Below are positions 1 to 7,048 of a DNA stretch of 64,000 nucleotides, piece after piece. The DNA comes from Porticoccus sp041395745 (lineage in GTDB: Bacteria > Pseudomonadota > Gammaproteobacteria > Pseudomonadales > Porticoccaceae): contig JAWKZV010000001.1 of assembly GCA_041395745.1 (NCBI GenBank), positions 372,001 to 436,000 on the forward strand, written 5' to 3'. The position numbers were made by a program, and so were the translations under genes. Under the pieces are notes generated by a model, which was given only the letters and a program-made list of their open reading frames with translations, did no database searches and was not told the DNA's origin. Every line of letters starts with the position of its first letter. The stretch's first letter is position 1.

Positions 1-538
1 CGATGAGCAGCAGCAGGGCGCCGTAGATATTGGGCAGCGCCTGCCAGCCGTATTTGATCATGATCAGGGGCGCCGCCAGGTTGGTGATGGCAGCTCCGGC
101 GTTGCCGGCACCGAAAATGCCCATGGCGGTGCCCTGCAGGGAGCGCTCGAACCAGCCGGACACCAGGCTGATGCCGGTGGCGAAGGTACCTCCGGCAACG
201 CCCAGTGCCAGGCCGACGGTGAGAAACTGGCCGAAGGTTCTGGCGTAGGGGAGCACAAACAGGGCTGCAGCGACGATCAGCGACTGCACCAGGAACACCA
301 TCCGACCGCCAAAGTGCTCTGCCAGTACGCCGCTGACCAGGCGGGCAAAGGCTCCGGTAAGGATCGGTGCCGCCACCAGCAGGCCGAAGGCGGTATCGCT
401 CAGACCCAGGTCGGCGCGGATCTGTACACCGAGAACGGCGAACAGTGTCCAGGCGGCAAAATGGGCGGCAAAGGCGACCGTGCAGACGCCTAGGCTGTAC
501 CATTTATGTGACCGGGTTTGAGACTGGGTTGTGGTCAT
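1..538 (-). CDS. Nitrate/nitrite transporter, NarK1-type MFS (partial)
   Basis: The reverse strand reads open from an ATG at 538 to the window edge (about 179 residues; the C-terminal half is outside). The start is MTTTQSQTRSHKWY, followed by hydrophobic segments typical of a major facilitator. A nitrate-signature-like stretch, GIFGAGNAGAAIT, follows FVSGWF-like residues (SLVSGWFERSLQGTAMG). These fit NarK1-type nitrate importers of the inner membrane. It is transcribed divergently from narX across a 230-bp region with an Fnr-type box and a NarL-type palindrome, so it should be induced by anoxia plus nitrate. A second, different NarK lies at 7.0 kb. Assignment to the nitrate transporter branch is firm; the exact transport mode (symport or antiport) is inference. 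Confidence 0.85.
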   Translation of the reverse strand, partial: MTTTQSQTRSHKWYSLGVCTVAFAAHFAAWTLFAVLGVQIRADLGLSDTAFGLLVAAPILTGAFARLVSGVLAEHFGGRMVFLVQSLIVAAALFVLPYARTFGQFLTVGLALGVAGGTFATGISLVSGWFERSLQGTAMGIFGAGNAGAAITNLAAPLIMIKYGWQALPNIYGALLLLI

Positions 539-569
539 GGGCTTTTCATTTGCTCCCGAATGTGGTCTG

Positions 570-611
570 AATGTAGTAACAGTGAGCGGCCCCGGACATG
601 ACCTGTATCAA
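570..611 (-). promoter_or_regulatory. Class II Fnr/Anr-dependent promoter of the NarK1-type gene
   Basis: On the reverse strand TTGAT-ACAG-GTCAT (598-611) matches TTGAT-N4-ATCAA in 9 of 10 defined positions apart from minor end changes. The hexamer TACATT (570-575) lies 30-35 nt past the box centre, exactly where a -10 element falls when the box is centred at -41.5. The predicted start would be near 563, leaving a short leader to the ATG at 538. The same geometry recurs at narK (7.0 kb). Confidence 0.72.
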
Positions 612-649
612 TCGTCGAAGCGCTTGAATTTGGTGGGGTTTTTCCAAAT

Positions 650-665
650 TACCACCTAGGTGGTA
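650..665. promoter_or_regulatory. NarL-type 7-2-7 palindrome
   Basis: TACCACCTAGGTGGTA is a perfect 16-bp inverted repeat of two heptamers separated by 2 bp, the arrangement bound by NarL-family regulators (heptamer consensus TACYNMT; here the last base is C). Its centre is 53 bp upstream of the Fnr-box centre for the leftward gene, i.e. at about -94.5. A lone half-site GGTGGTA is at 756-762, just before narX, so the site may also act on narX. Confidence 0.72.
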
Positions 666-768
666 GCGGCGATTTTTTAAAAAAACCTTAAATTACATAA
701 GGTTGTTTTTGGTTGTTGGGGTGGGTGAAGTTGACTGCCCCGAAAGTGGGTATTTGGTGGTAATAGCA

Positions 769-2649
769 ATGGCAACGATGTTGGCTGGCAGGAAATTACG
801 TTTTTCCCAATCGATTGCGATTCAGGTGTTGATCCCGATGCTGGTGATCGGCCTGCTCGCCTTGTCCAGTATGCTGGTGTCGCTGCTGGTGACCCTGAAT
901 ACCCAGCACGATGCCGAGGCGATCAATATCGCCGGGTCGATGCGGATGCAGACCTACCGTATCGCCGTGCACCTGCAACAGGCCGGGGTGGAGATGGAAG
1001 GTGCGAGAGATCTGGCTGGCACCCTGGAGGAAGAGCGCCGCCGGTTTTCCGAGAAGCTGTATCAGTCGAGCATGGCCCGGGTGGCCGGCGAGAGCCGTGA
1101 AGTCAACCTGAAGCGCGCCTATCAGCGGGTGGTGGACAACTGGGAAAACCACATGGCGCCGTTACTGCAGTCACTGATGTCCGGTCAGCCGTTGCCCCGG
1201 GAAGCGCTGGCGGTCGCCAGCCAGGAATACCTGGGGCATGTGGTGGAGCACGTCAGCGATATCGACCAGCTGGTACTCAGCATCCAGCAGAACACCGAGG
1301 AGAAGATCGAGTTGCTGGGCATGTATGAAGGACTCAGCATCTTCCTGTCGTTCCTGGCGCTGGTATTCATCGTCATGCGCACCGACCAGAACCTGGTGCG
1401 GCCGTTGAAAGACCTGGTGCGGGCGGCAGAGCACACCAGTGTTGGCGATTTTTCCTATCGCACGTACTACGAGGCGGTCAATGAAATCGGTCTGTTGTGC
1501 AGCACCTTCAACGACATGTCCGCCAGCCTGGCGCGGCACTACCGCAAACTGGAAGACATGGTGGATGAAAAGACCGCCCAGTTGCAGCGCTCCAACCAGG
1601 TGCTGGACTTCCTCTACAACACCACCCAGCGGTTGTCGGAAGGGGTGGGCGGCAGTCACCAGCCGTTTCAGGACATCATTACCGATCTGAAGACGCTGAT
1701 TGGTATCCCCCGCATCTCCCTGTGTCTGGCCAACGAGGCGAACACCGACAAGTACGACCTGATCCTGCCCGCCGGTGAACAGCACGATTGCCTGATCCGC
1801 GATTGCCTGAACTGTTTCATGGGGCCCGACAGCGAGCACCGGATTCAGGGCGAGATGTCGTTCCCGATAGAGGATTCCAGCGACAATTTCGGTTTTCTGT
1901 ATCTCAACACTGGTTCCAACATGGAACTGGAGCCCTGGCAGCAGCGTTTGGTGGAATCCGTGGTGGAGCACCTGGCGGCGGCCATGGCGCTGCAATACCG
2001 GGAGGGATTGAGCCGGCGGGTGATGCTGTTCGAGGAGCGCTCCATTATCGCCCGGGAGTTGCACGATTCCCTGGCCCAGTCCCTGTCCTACATGAAAATG
2101 CAGGTGGCGAGACTGGTGCGGCTGTTTGATCGGGACGCGCCGGAGGAGCAGCTGCGGGAGGGCCTGGCGGACCTGCAGCAGGGCCTCAACGCCGCCTATC
2201 GGCATTTGCGGGAGCTGTTGACCACCTTCCGCTTGAAACTGGATGCTCCGAGTCTCTACCAGGCGTTGAAAGCCACGGTGGATGAGTTTGACCGCCAGAG
2301 TGAGCAGACCGACGTGGTGCTGGAGTTCCATCTGGGGCACTGCCCGCTGACCCCCAACGAGGACATCCATATCCTGCAGATCATCCGCGAGGCCATGACC
2401 AATGCCGTCAAGCACGCCGGGGCCAGCCGCATCGAGCTGCGCTGTGAGCGCAGTGCCGACCAGCGCGCGCTGTTCCGGGTGCTGGACAACGGTGTCGGCA
2501 TCGCCACCGATCCGGTCAAGGAGCACCACTACGGGCTCTCCACCATGCAGGAACGGGCGGCGTTGCTGCACGGTACCCTGGATATCCGGCCAAGGGCGGA
2601 AGGGGGTACCGAAGTGGTGCTCAGTTTCCTGCCGGAAGCCTTTTCCTGA
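769..2649 (+). CDS. narX: Nitrate/nitrite sensor histidine kinase NarX
   Basis: Inner-membrane sensor kinase of 626 residues from the ATG at 769; an upstream non-ATG start at 703 is in frame but adds an unlikely leader. The order is TM1 (about 16-42), a periplasmic nitrate-binding P-box (INIAGSMRMQTYRI, about 52-65), TM2 (about 188-204), HAMP, a GAF-like region with a cysteine cluster (C341, C346, C349, seen in NarX proteins), the HisKA_3 H-box with RELHDS (His432), and an HATPase with N-box REAMTNAVKHAG and DNGVGI. It should autophosphorylate on His432 when nitrate binds and pass phosphate to NarL, encoded next. An unusual point is the MITE-like repeat between narX and narL. A NarL-like half-site GGTGGTA sits 7 bp before the ATG. 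Confidence 0.93.
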   Translation: MATMLAGRKLRFSQSIAIQVLIPMLVIGLLALSSMLVSLLVTLNTQHDAEAINIAGSMRMQTYRIAVHLQQAGVEMEGARDLAGTLEEERRRFSEKLYQSSMARVAGESREVNLKRAYQRVVDNWENHMAPLLQSLMSGQPLPREALAVASQEYLGHVVEHVSDIDQLVLSIQQNTEEKIELLGMYEGLSIFLSFLALVFIVMRTDQNLVRPLKDLVRAAEHTSVGDFSYRTYYEAVNEIGLLCSTFNDMSASLARHYRKLEDMVDEKTAQLQRSNQVLDFLYNTTQRLSEGVGGSHQPFQDIITDLKTLIGIPRISLCLANEANTDKYDLILPAGEQHDCLIRDCLNCFMGPDSEHRIQGEMSFPIEDSSDNFGFLYLNTGSNMELEPWQQRLVESVVEHLAAAMALQYREGLSRRVMLFEERSIIARELHDSLAQSLSYMKMQVARLVRLFDRDAPEEQLREGLADLQQGLNAAYRHLRELLTTFRLKLDAPSLYQALKATVDEFDRQSEQTDVVLEFHLGHCPLTPNEDIHILQIIREAMTNAVKHAGASRIELRCERSADQRALFRVLDNGVGIATDPVKEHHYGLSTMQERAALLHGTLDIRPRAEGGTEVVLSFLPEAFS

Positions 2650-2719
2650 GTAAAACGATCAACTATTCACGTGAGCCAGATCAATTAATATTCAAGAAGG
2701 GCGCTCTACACTGGGGCCC

Positions 2720-2972
2720 GTTTACCCTAATTGGATCATCGTCGCTGGAATCCTTTTTTCGTCCAGCAAGGCGAAAGGAGCGAGGTTTAGTAACTCTAAA
2801 TGAGCGACTGACAACGCTGCTGGGCGGAATAAAGGGGCCAGCCCTTTGGGTTGCGGCTAAAAAAACGCCACTCTGTGTTGCGCCTCGCTACTTTGGCACC
2901 ACCAAAGCACGCTCACCGCGCCGTGATTGGCAATTTTTTTGCCACAACGCCGACGATTCAATTAGGGTAAAC
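2720..2972. repeat. MITE-like element with terminal inverted repeats
   Basis: A 253-bp non-coding element fills most of the narX-narL gap. Its ends are imperfect inverted repeats: GTTTACCCTAATTG followed by an ATC/TCGTCG tail on the left (2720-2744) and the complement on the right (2951-2972). GGCCC lies just outside both ends, one base further out on the right, and may be a target duplication. No protein is encoded. The interior (GAGCGAGG...GAGCGACT, and a TTTGGGTTGCGGC stretch) resembles small dispersed repeats I associate with marine gammaproteobacteria; that is recollection, not a search. A weak Fnr-like half box (GTGAG-CCAG-ATCAA, 2671-2684) lies just before it. Confidence 0.65.
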
Positions 2973-3020
2973 AGGCCCTACTAGGCCATGACAACCCTGT
3001 ACCTGTTAGAAGAGGCGATC

Positions 3021-3671
3021 ATGAACGACTCCAAAAGCAAACTCATCTTGGTGGACGATCACCCGTTGCTGCGCAAGGGCGTACGCCAGCTGGTAGAGCT
3101 GGAGGACGACATGGAAGTGGTCGGCGAGGCCAGCAATGGCCGCGACGCCATTGAACTGGTGCAGGGACTGGATGTGGACCTGGTCTTGCTCGACCTGAGC
3201 ATGAAGGGCATGGACGGCATCGAAACCCTGCGGGAAATGCGCGATGCGGGTGTCAGCTGTCGCATTGTGGTGTTCACCGTTTCCGATGAGAGCAGCGACA
3301 TGGTGGCGGCCTTCAAGGCTGGAGCCGACGGTTACCTGCTCAAGGACATGGACCCGGAGGAACTGGTAGAGCGAATCCGCGATGCCTGTGTTGGCAAGAT
3401 GGTGCTTTCACCGGAGCTGACCGAGGTGCTGGCCAAGGCCTTCCGGGACAACGCCCGCCGGGAACAGGATTCCGGTTATGACTCCCTGACGCGACGCGAG
3501 AAAGAGATCCTGCGCATGATTTCCGCGGGGCTCAGCAACAAACTGATCGGCCGCGAACTGGATATTGTCGAGGCCACGGTCAAGGTCCACGTCAAACACC
3601 TGCTGAAGAAACTGGGACTGCGCTCCCGGGTGGAGGCCGCCGTGTGGGCGGTCGAGCACCAGAAAAATTGA
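3021..3671 (+). CDS. narL: Nitrate/nitrite response regulator NarL
   Basis: Cytoplasmic two-component regulator of 216 residues. The ATG at 3021 is preferred because AGAGG lies 5-6 nt upstream and the receiver domain begins directly (KLILVDDHPLLRKG). Acidic residues D12/D13, the phospho-acceptor D58 (LVLLDLSMKG) and a conserved Lys (YLLKDMDPEE) define the receiver. A LuxR-type helix-turn-helix follows (LTRREKEILRMISAG, then KLIGRELDIVEATVKVHVKH). It should be phosphorylated by NarX and bind the TACCACC palindromes at 650 and 6892. It is followed 27 bp later by ubiT in the same direction, suggesting a narL-ubiT unit. A repeat element separates it from narX, so narL may have its own promoter. 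Confidence 0.92.
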   Translation: MNDSKSKLILVDDHPLLRKGVRQLVELEDDMEVVGEASNGRDAIELVQGLDVDLVLLDLSMKGMDGIETLREMRDAGVSCRIVVFTVSDESSDMVAAFKAGADGYLLKDMDPEELVERIRDACVGKMVLSPELTEVLAKAFRDNARREQDSGYDSLTRREKEILRMISAGLSNKLIGRELDIVEATVKVHVKHLLKKLGLRSRVEAAVWAVEHQKN

Positions 3672-3698
3672 TCTGACGGTTATCGACTGGAGTTTCCC

Positions 3699-4187
3699 TT
3701 GCAACCCTCCTACGCAAGCCGCGCCCGCTGGCTGGAACGGGCTGAATCACTGGTATTTCCCCTCTGTCGCCGGGTGCCTTTCCGGGCCCAGCAATGGCTG
3801 CTGCAAAATGCCCTGGAGCAGTTGCTGACGGAAGCCATCGGGGAGGGGGAACTGGATTTTCTCGAAGGTCGCACCCTGGAAATCCGGGTGACCGATATGG
3901 GCACCTGCTGGTGCATCACAGGCCGTCATCCCCATTTGCTGGTATTGCCCCCCGACGGCACTGCCGACGTGACCATTATTGGCCGGGCGAGAGCTTTCGC
4001 CCTGCTGGCCTCCGGTCGCGAAGATCCGGACACGCTGTTTTTCCGCCGCGAACTCTGCCTGGAGGGTGACACCGAGCTGGGGCTGGCGGTAAAGAACCTG
4101 CTTGACAGCACCGGGCTGGACGGCCTGCCCGCTCCTCTACGCCGGTTGCTGGCTGGTGCCGGTGCGCTGGCCAGCCTGATGGCATAA
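3699..4187 (+). CDS. ubiT: Ubiquinone biosynthesis accessory factor UbiT (SCP2 domain)
   Basis: 162-residue SCP2-like lipid carrier. The TTG start at 3699 has GGAG 6 nt upstream; no ATG gives a full domain. The N-terminus has the VPFRAQQWLLQNALEQLL stretch typical of YhbT/UbiT, then an SCP2 fold with the Asp-Met-Gly-Thr patch (TDMGTCWCI). In E. coli UbiT works with UbiU and UbiV to make ubiquinone without oxygen, probably by holding the lipid intermediates. Here it follows narL and converges on ubiV, so all three genes sit inside the nitrate-respiration block. Function by family and context; high confidence. Confidence 0.85.
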   Translation: MQPSYASRARWLERAESLVFPLCRRVPFRAQQWLLQNALEQLLTEAIGEGELDFLEGRTLEIRVTDMGTCWCITGRHPHLLVLPPDGTADVTIIGRARAFALLASGREDPDTLFFRRELCLEGDTELGLAVKNLLDSTGLDGLPAPLRRLLAGAGALASLMA

Positions 4188-4219
4188 CTCCCCCTCAACA
4201 GGGCGCAGTGGATGGCGCT

Positions 4220-5128
4220 TCAGGCGTCTTCCGCCAGTATTTCCATCCCCGGATTGCCGTACCAGTAGCCATTGCACCATTCGCCATCACCTGTGTCGCT
4301 GGCAATCAGCGAGGTGGGTGTAATGGCCCCGCGCCGCACCTGGTCAAACTGCTCCAGCACGTTGAAGGTGCCCAAGGCGCGGGGACTGATCCGCGCAATG
4401 TTGACCCCCATCTCCTCCATCTCGCGCAATTCCGGCAGCAGGTTGTAAACCCGGCCCGACTGGGTCTGGATGCCATTCAGGTTGAACAGGATCTGGTTGT
4501 CGCGGGTGTGGAGAGGCAGACCGTCCGGGTAGTCGAGACAGCTCAACTGGCAGTCGTCCTTGGGCAGATTGCGGGCGCGGGCGGTGAAACAGCGGGCCGA
4601 GTAGGCCAGCGGCAGGTGGCCGTGGCAAAACACTTCGGTTTCGATCTGTTCACTGAGGCCGAGCCGGTCCACTTCCTCAAGAATACCCCGCAGGCTGTGG
4701 CGATTCAGTTCCACCGGCATTACCCAGCGCACCATGCCGGACCGGTGCAGAATGCTCAGGCTTCTGGCGTTGTAGATGTTGATGGATGGTCCGGCGACAA
4801 AGGGCAGTTTGCGCTCCGAGAGCATTTCCACTGCCGCCATGTCGTTGGCTTCTATCAGGCAGCCGCTGTGGTCACAGAGCCGGCGCAGGGTGCTGAGGTC
4901 GGCGCGGGATTCAATCAGTGCCAGGGTGGACAGCACCACCTGTTTGCCAGCTTCGGCCAGTGGTGCCGCCAGTTCCAGCCAGTCCGGCGGGCGCAGCTCG
5001 CGGCGCTTCGGGCACACGGTTTCTCCCACGTAGACGATGTCTGCGGGGGAGTCCATCGCCTGCTGGTAGAAGTCGGCAACCTGTTGGCGAGGCCAGTAAT
5101 AGAGAATTGGTCCCAGGGACAATTGCAT
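4220..5128 (-). CDS. ubiV: O2-independent ubiquinone biosynthesis protein UbiV (U32 family)
   Basis: 302-residue peptidase-U32-family protein. Four cysteines that hold the 4Fe-4S cluster in E. coli UbiV are at identical positions here: C39, C180, C193 and C197. With UbiU it forms the complex that hydroxylates the ubiquinone ring in anoxia using prephenate as oxygen donor (established for E. coli). It lies 27 bp downstream of ubiU on the same strand, and its end faces the end of ubiT. Length and cysteine spacing are normal, so the protein is probably functional. Confidence 0.93.
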   Translation of the reverse strand: MQLSLGPILYYWPRQQVADFYQQAMDSPADIVYVGETVCPKRRELRPPDWLELAAPLAEAGKQVVLSTLALIESRADLSTLRRLCDHSGCLIEANDMAAVEMLSERKLPFVAGPSINIYNARSLSILHRSGMVRWVMPVELNRHSLRGILEEVDRLGLSEQIETEVFCHGHLPLAYSARCFTARARNLPKDDCQLSCLDYPDGLPLHTRDNQILFNLNGIQTQSGRVYNLLPELREMEEMGVNIARISPRALGTFNVLEQFDQVRRGAITPTSLIASDTGDGEWCNGYWYGNPGMEILAEDA

Positions 5129-5155
5129 CGGTGTCTCCCGTTTTCTGCAGCGAGG

Positions 5156-6151
5156 TTATTGCCAGGGGCGAGAGTAGGCGCCGAGAGTGGTCTGGCTGCC
5201 TTCGGAAACCCGGGAAAGGGCGTCCAGCCACTCCCGTTGTGGGCTGAAGCCCGCGCCGGCGTCCCGGTAATGGTCCAGCGCCTCTCGCCAAACCTTCACC
5301 ACCTGGGCCACATAGGCCGGACTGCGCTGGCGCCCCTCGATCTTGATCGCCTTGATGCCGATCTCCGCCAGTTGGGGGATCAGCGCCAGGGTGTTGAGAC
5401 TGGTGGGTTCCTCGAGGGCGTGATAGACGTGTTCCTCGACCTTGAAGCGCCCCTTGCATAGGGTGGGATAGCCGGCGTTCTCGCCGGCCTTGAAGCGGTC
5501 GATCAGCACCCCGTTGAGACGCGACTCCCTGCCGCTGGCGGTCTCCTGCCAGCGCACCGCCGAGGCGGGTGAGCAGGCGCCGCAGGTGTTGGGGGATTCG
5601 GCGGTGACGTAGGACGACAGGTGACAGCGCCCTTCGGCCATGATGCACAGGCTGCCGAAACCGAACACCTCCAGGTCCACCGGGCTGGTGGTGGCCAATT
5701 GCCGCACCTGAGCCAGGGACAGCACCCGGGGCAACACTGCCCGGCGGATGCCGAACTGTCTCTGGTAGAAGGACAGGGCCGCGCCGTTGGTGGCGGACCC
5801 CTGTACCGACAGATGGAGGGGGAGTTGCGGGTGGCGCTCGCAGGCGTAATCGAGTACGCCCAGGTCGGCGACGATCAGCGCGTCAACGCCCAGTTGCGCA
5901 GCCCGGTCCACTGCCGCTTGCCAGTCGGCCCAGTTGTGGGATTGCGGGTAGGTGTTGATGGCCACAAACAGCCTGACCTTGTGATCGCGGGCGTATTCCA
6001 GTGCTTGGAGTGCCTTGCTGTCGTTGAAATTGAGGCCGGTAAAGTGGCGGGCGTTGGTGGCGTCCCGGAAGCCGATGTAGACGGCATCGGCGCCGTTATC
6101 CACGGCGGCCTTGAGAGCGGGCAGGCTGCCCGCGGGACAGACGAGTTCCAT
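5156..6151 (-). CDS. ubiU: O2-independent ubiquinone biosynthesis protein UbiU (U32 family)
   Basis: 331-residue U32-family protein. The ATG at 6151 is chosen over a GTG at 6157 because AGGAG is well placed and the product begins MELVCPAGSLPALK like E. coli UbiU. With this start the cluster cysteines fall at C169, C176 and C193, the E. coli numbering, and a fourth Cys lies in PTLCKGRF. It partners UbiV. A strong terminator for the upstream stress gene ends only about 20 bp before the start, leaving almost no room for a separate promoter; read-through from that Fnr-driven gene, or a promoter overlapping the terminator, is likely. Confidence 0.93.
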   Translation of the reverse strand: MELVCPAGSLPALKAAVDNGADAVYIGFRDATNARHFTGLNFNDSKALQALEYARDHKVRLFVAINTYPQSHNWADWQAAVDRAAQLGVDALIVADLGVLDYACERHPQLPLHLSVQGSATNGAALSFYQRQFGIRRAVLPRVLSLAQVRQLATTSPVDLEVFGFGSLCIMAEGRCHLSSYVTAESPNTCGACSPASAVRWQETASGRESRLNGVLIDRFKAGENAGYPTLCKGRFKVEEHVYHALEEPTSLNTLALIPQLAEIGIKAIKIEGRQRSPAYVAQVVKVWREALDHYRDAGAGFSPQREWLDALSRVSEGSQTTLGAYSRPWQ

Positions 6152-6170
6152 GGTCACTCCTGGGAATCAT

Positions 6171-6198
6171 AAAAAAACGTCCGGTGCGATGACCGGAC
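6171..6198 (-). terminator. Rho-independent terminator of the usp gene
   Basis: On the reverse strand GTCCGGT (6198-6192) pairs with ACCGGAC (6185-6179) around a 6-nt loop, followed by CG and seven T. It follows the stress gene stop at 6251 and ends just before ubiU. Confidence 0.85.
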
Positions 6199-6250
6199 GC
6201 CAATGCCCTGTTATGGGGGAGTCAGGGCTGCCTCACTTTGCTCGTAAAAA

Positions 6251-6682
6251 TTACTGTCTGACCGGTACCAGCAGGACTTTCTGTTTGGCGCGGTGGATTA
6301 CCCCGGGGGCGGTGCCGCCGATCAGGGTGTCGTAGAAGGGGCTGTGACCGTGGTTGCCCAGTACGATCAGATCGACTTCCAGGCGATCGGCAGTTTGCAC
6401 CAGTTGATCGACTGCCTTGCCCTCCAGCAATACGGCCCGGCAATTGATTCCCTGGGCGGATAACTCGCTGGCCATGTTTTGCAGGCGCGCTACCGCATCG
6501 CCGTAGGAGGCCTCTATTTCCTTTTCCACTTCCTCATCGGCAGCGCCCTCCATGCCCGGCAGTTCGGTTTCCACCGTGGCCAGTACCAGTTCCGCCCCGT
6601 ATTTCCTGGCCAGGTCGCTGGCGGCATCGAGCACGTTTGCTACGTTCGAGTCCAGGTCGATTGCTGCAAGTATGGTTTTCAT
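6251..6682 (-). CDS. Universal stress protein, UspA family
   Basis: 143-residue cytoplasmic single-domain Usp. The N-terminus MKTILAAIDLDSN carries the nucleotide-contact Asp, and the C-terminal part has G-x2-G-x9-G-(S/T), seen as LGNHGHSPFYDTLIGGTAP, which marks the ATP-binding branch. GAGGAGTT lies before the ATG. The promoter has a perfect Fnr box, so it is probably induced by oxygen loss, as in Pseudomonas where Anr controls several usp genes needed for anaerobic survival. It is divergent from narK. A terminator follows, then ubiU and ubiV in the same direction. Confidence 0.9.
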   Translation of the reverse strand: MKTILAAIDLDSNVANVLDAASDLARKYGAELVLATVETELPGMEGAADEEVEKEIEASYGDAVARLQNMASELSAQGINCRAVLLEGKAVDQLVQTADRLEVDLIVLGNHGHSPFYDTLIGGTAPGVIHRAKQKVLLVPVRQ

Positions 6683-6720
6683 GGTGCAACTCCTCGGTTG
6701 ACCTTCAATTGGCTAAACAG

Positions 6721-6762
6721 ATTCTGCGGTTCCCGCCCTCGCTTGCAATTGATGTACATCAA
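6721..6762 (-). promoter_or_regulatory. Fnr/Anr-dependent promoter of usp with a perfect box
   Basis: TTGATGTACATCAA (6749-6762) matches TTGAT-N4-ATCAA exactly. CAGAAT (6726-6721 on the reverse strand) sits 30-35 nt past its centre, the class II -10 position. Predicted start is near 6714. Confidence 0.8.
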
Positions 6763-6795
6763 AACTGCGGGGAGCGAAGTGTCTTTCTAAGGGAG

Positions 6796-6845
6796 TACCA
6801 CCAAATAGACAGGGTAGAACAGCTTTGCCATGGACGATGGTGGTA
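6796..6845. promoter_or_regulatory. Two NarL-type heptamers between usp and narK
   Basis: TACCACC (6796-6802) and GGTGGTA (6839-6845) repeat the half-sites of the full palindrome at 6892-6907, facing each other 36 bp apart. They could be accessory NarL sites for narK or for the divergent usp gene. Confidence 0.5.
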
Positions 6846-6891
6846 CTTGTCTATCCCATTGAAAAATATGGATTCATTTTGATGCGGCAAT

Positions 6892-6987
6892 TACCACCTT
6901 GGTGGTATTTGCGACTTTTTCGGTGTTTTTTCTGCGCCTTCGGCGATGACCTGGATCAACTGTCCGGGTTCATCCTCTGGGTAGATT
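6892..6987 (+). promoter_or_regulatory. narK promoter: NarL palindrome, Fnr box and -10
   Basis: TACCACCTTGGTGGTA (6892-6907) is a 7-2-7 palindrome differing in one spacer base from the one at 650. ATGAC-CTGG-ATCAA (6946-6959) is an Fnr-type box whose centre is 53 bp downstream, the same spacing as at the NarK1-type gene. TAGATT (6982-6987) occupies the class II -10 position. Predicted start is near 6994, giving a leader of about 55 nt. I see no other gene in the 6683-7048 gap. Confidence 0.78.
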
Positions 6988-7048
6988 CAGCGTACCGGCC
7001 ACGGTCGGAGTTTCACAGTCAGGCGCAGTTCCCGCGAGGAGAAACACC

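Noticed and set aside
1171..2571. Long open frame of 466 codons on the reverse strand of narX
   Set aside because: It is antisense to a well-conserved histidine kinase, and its composition is that of a GC-rich shadow frame (many Gln, His and Gly); no domain is visible.
4208..5461. 417-codon frame on the forward strand over ubiV and ubiU
   Set aside because: Opposes two genes with conserved cluster cysteines; no family features.
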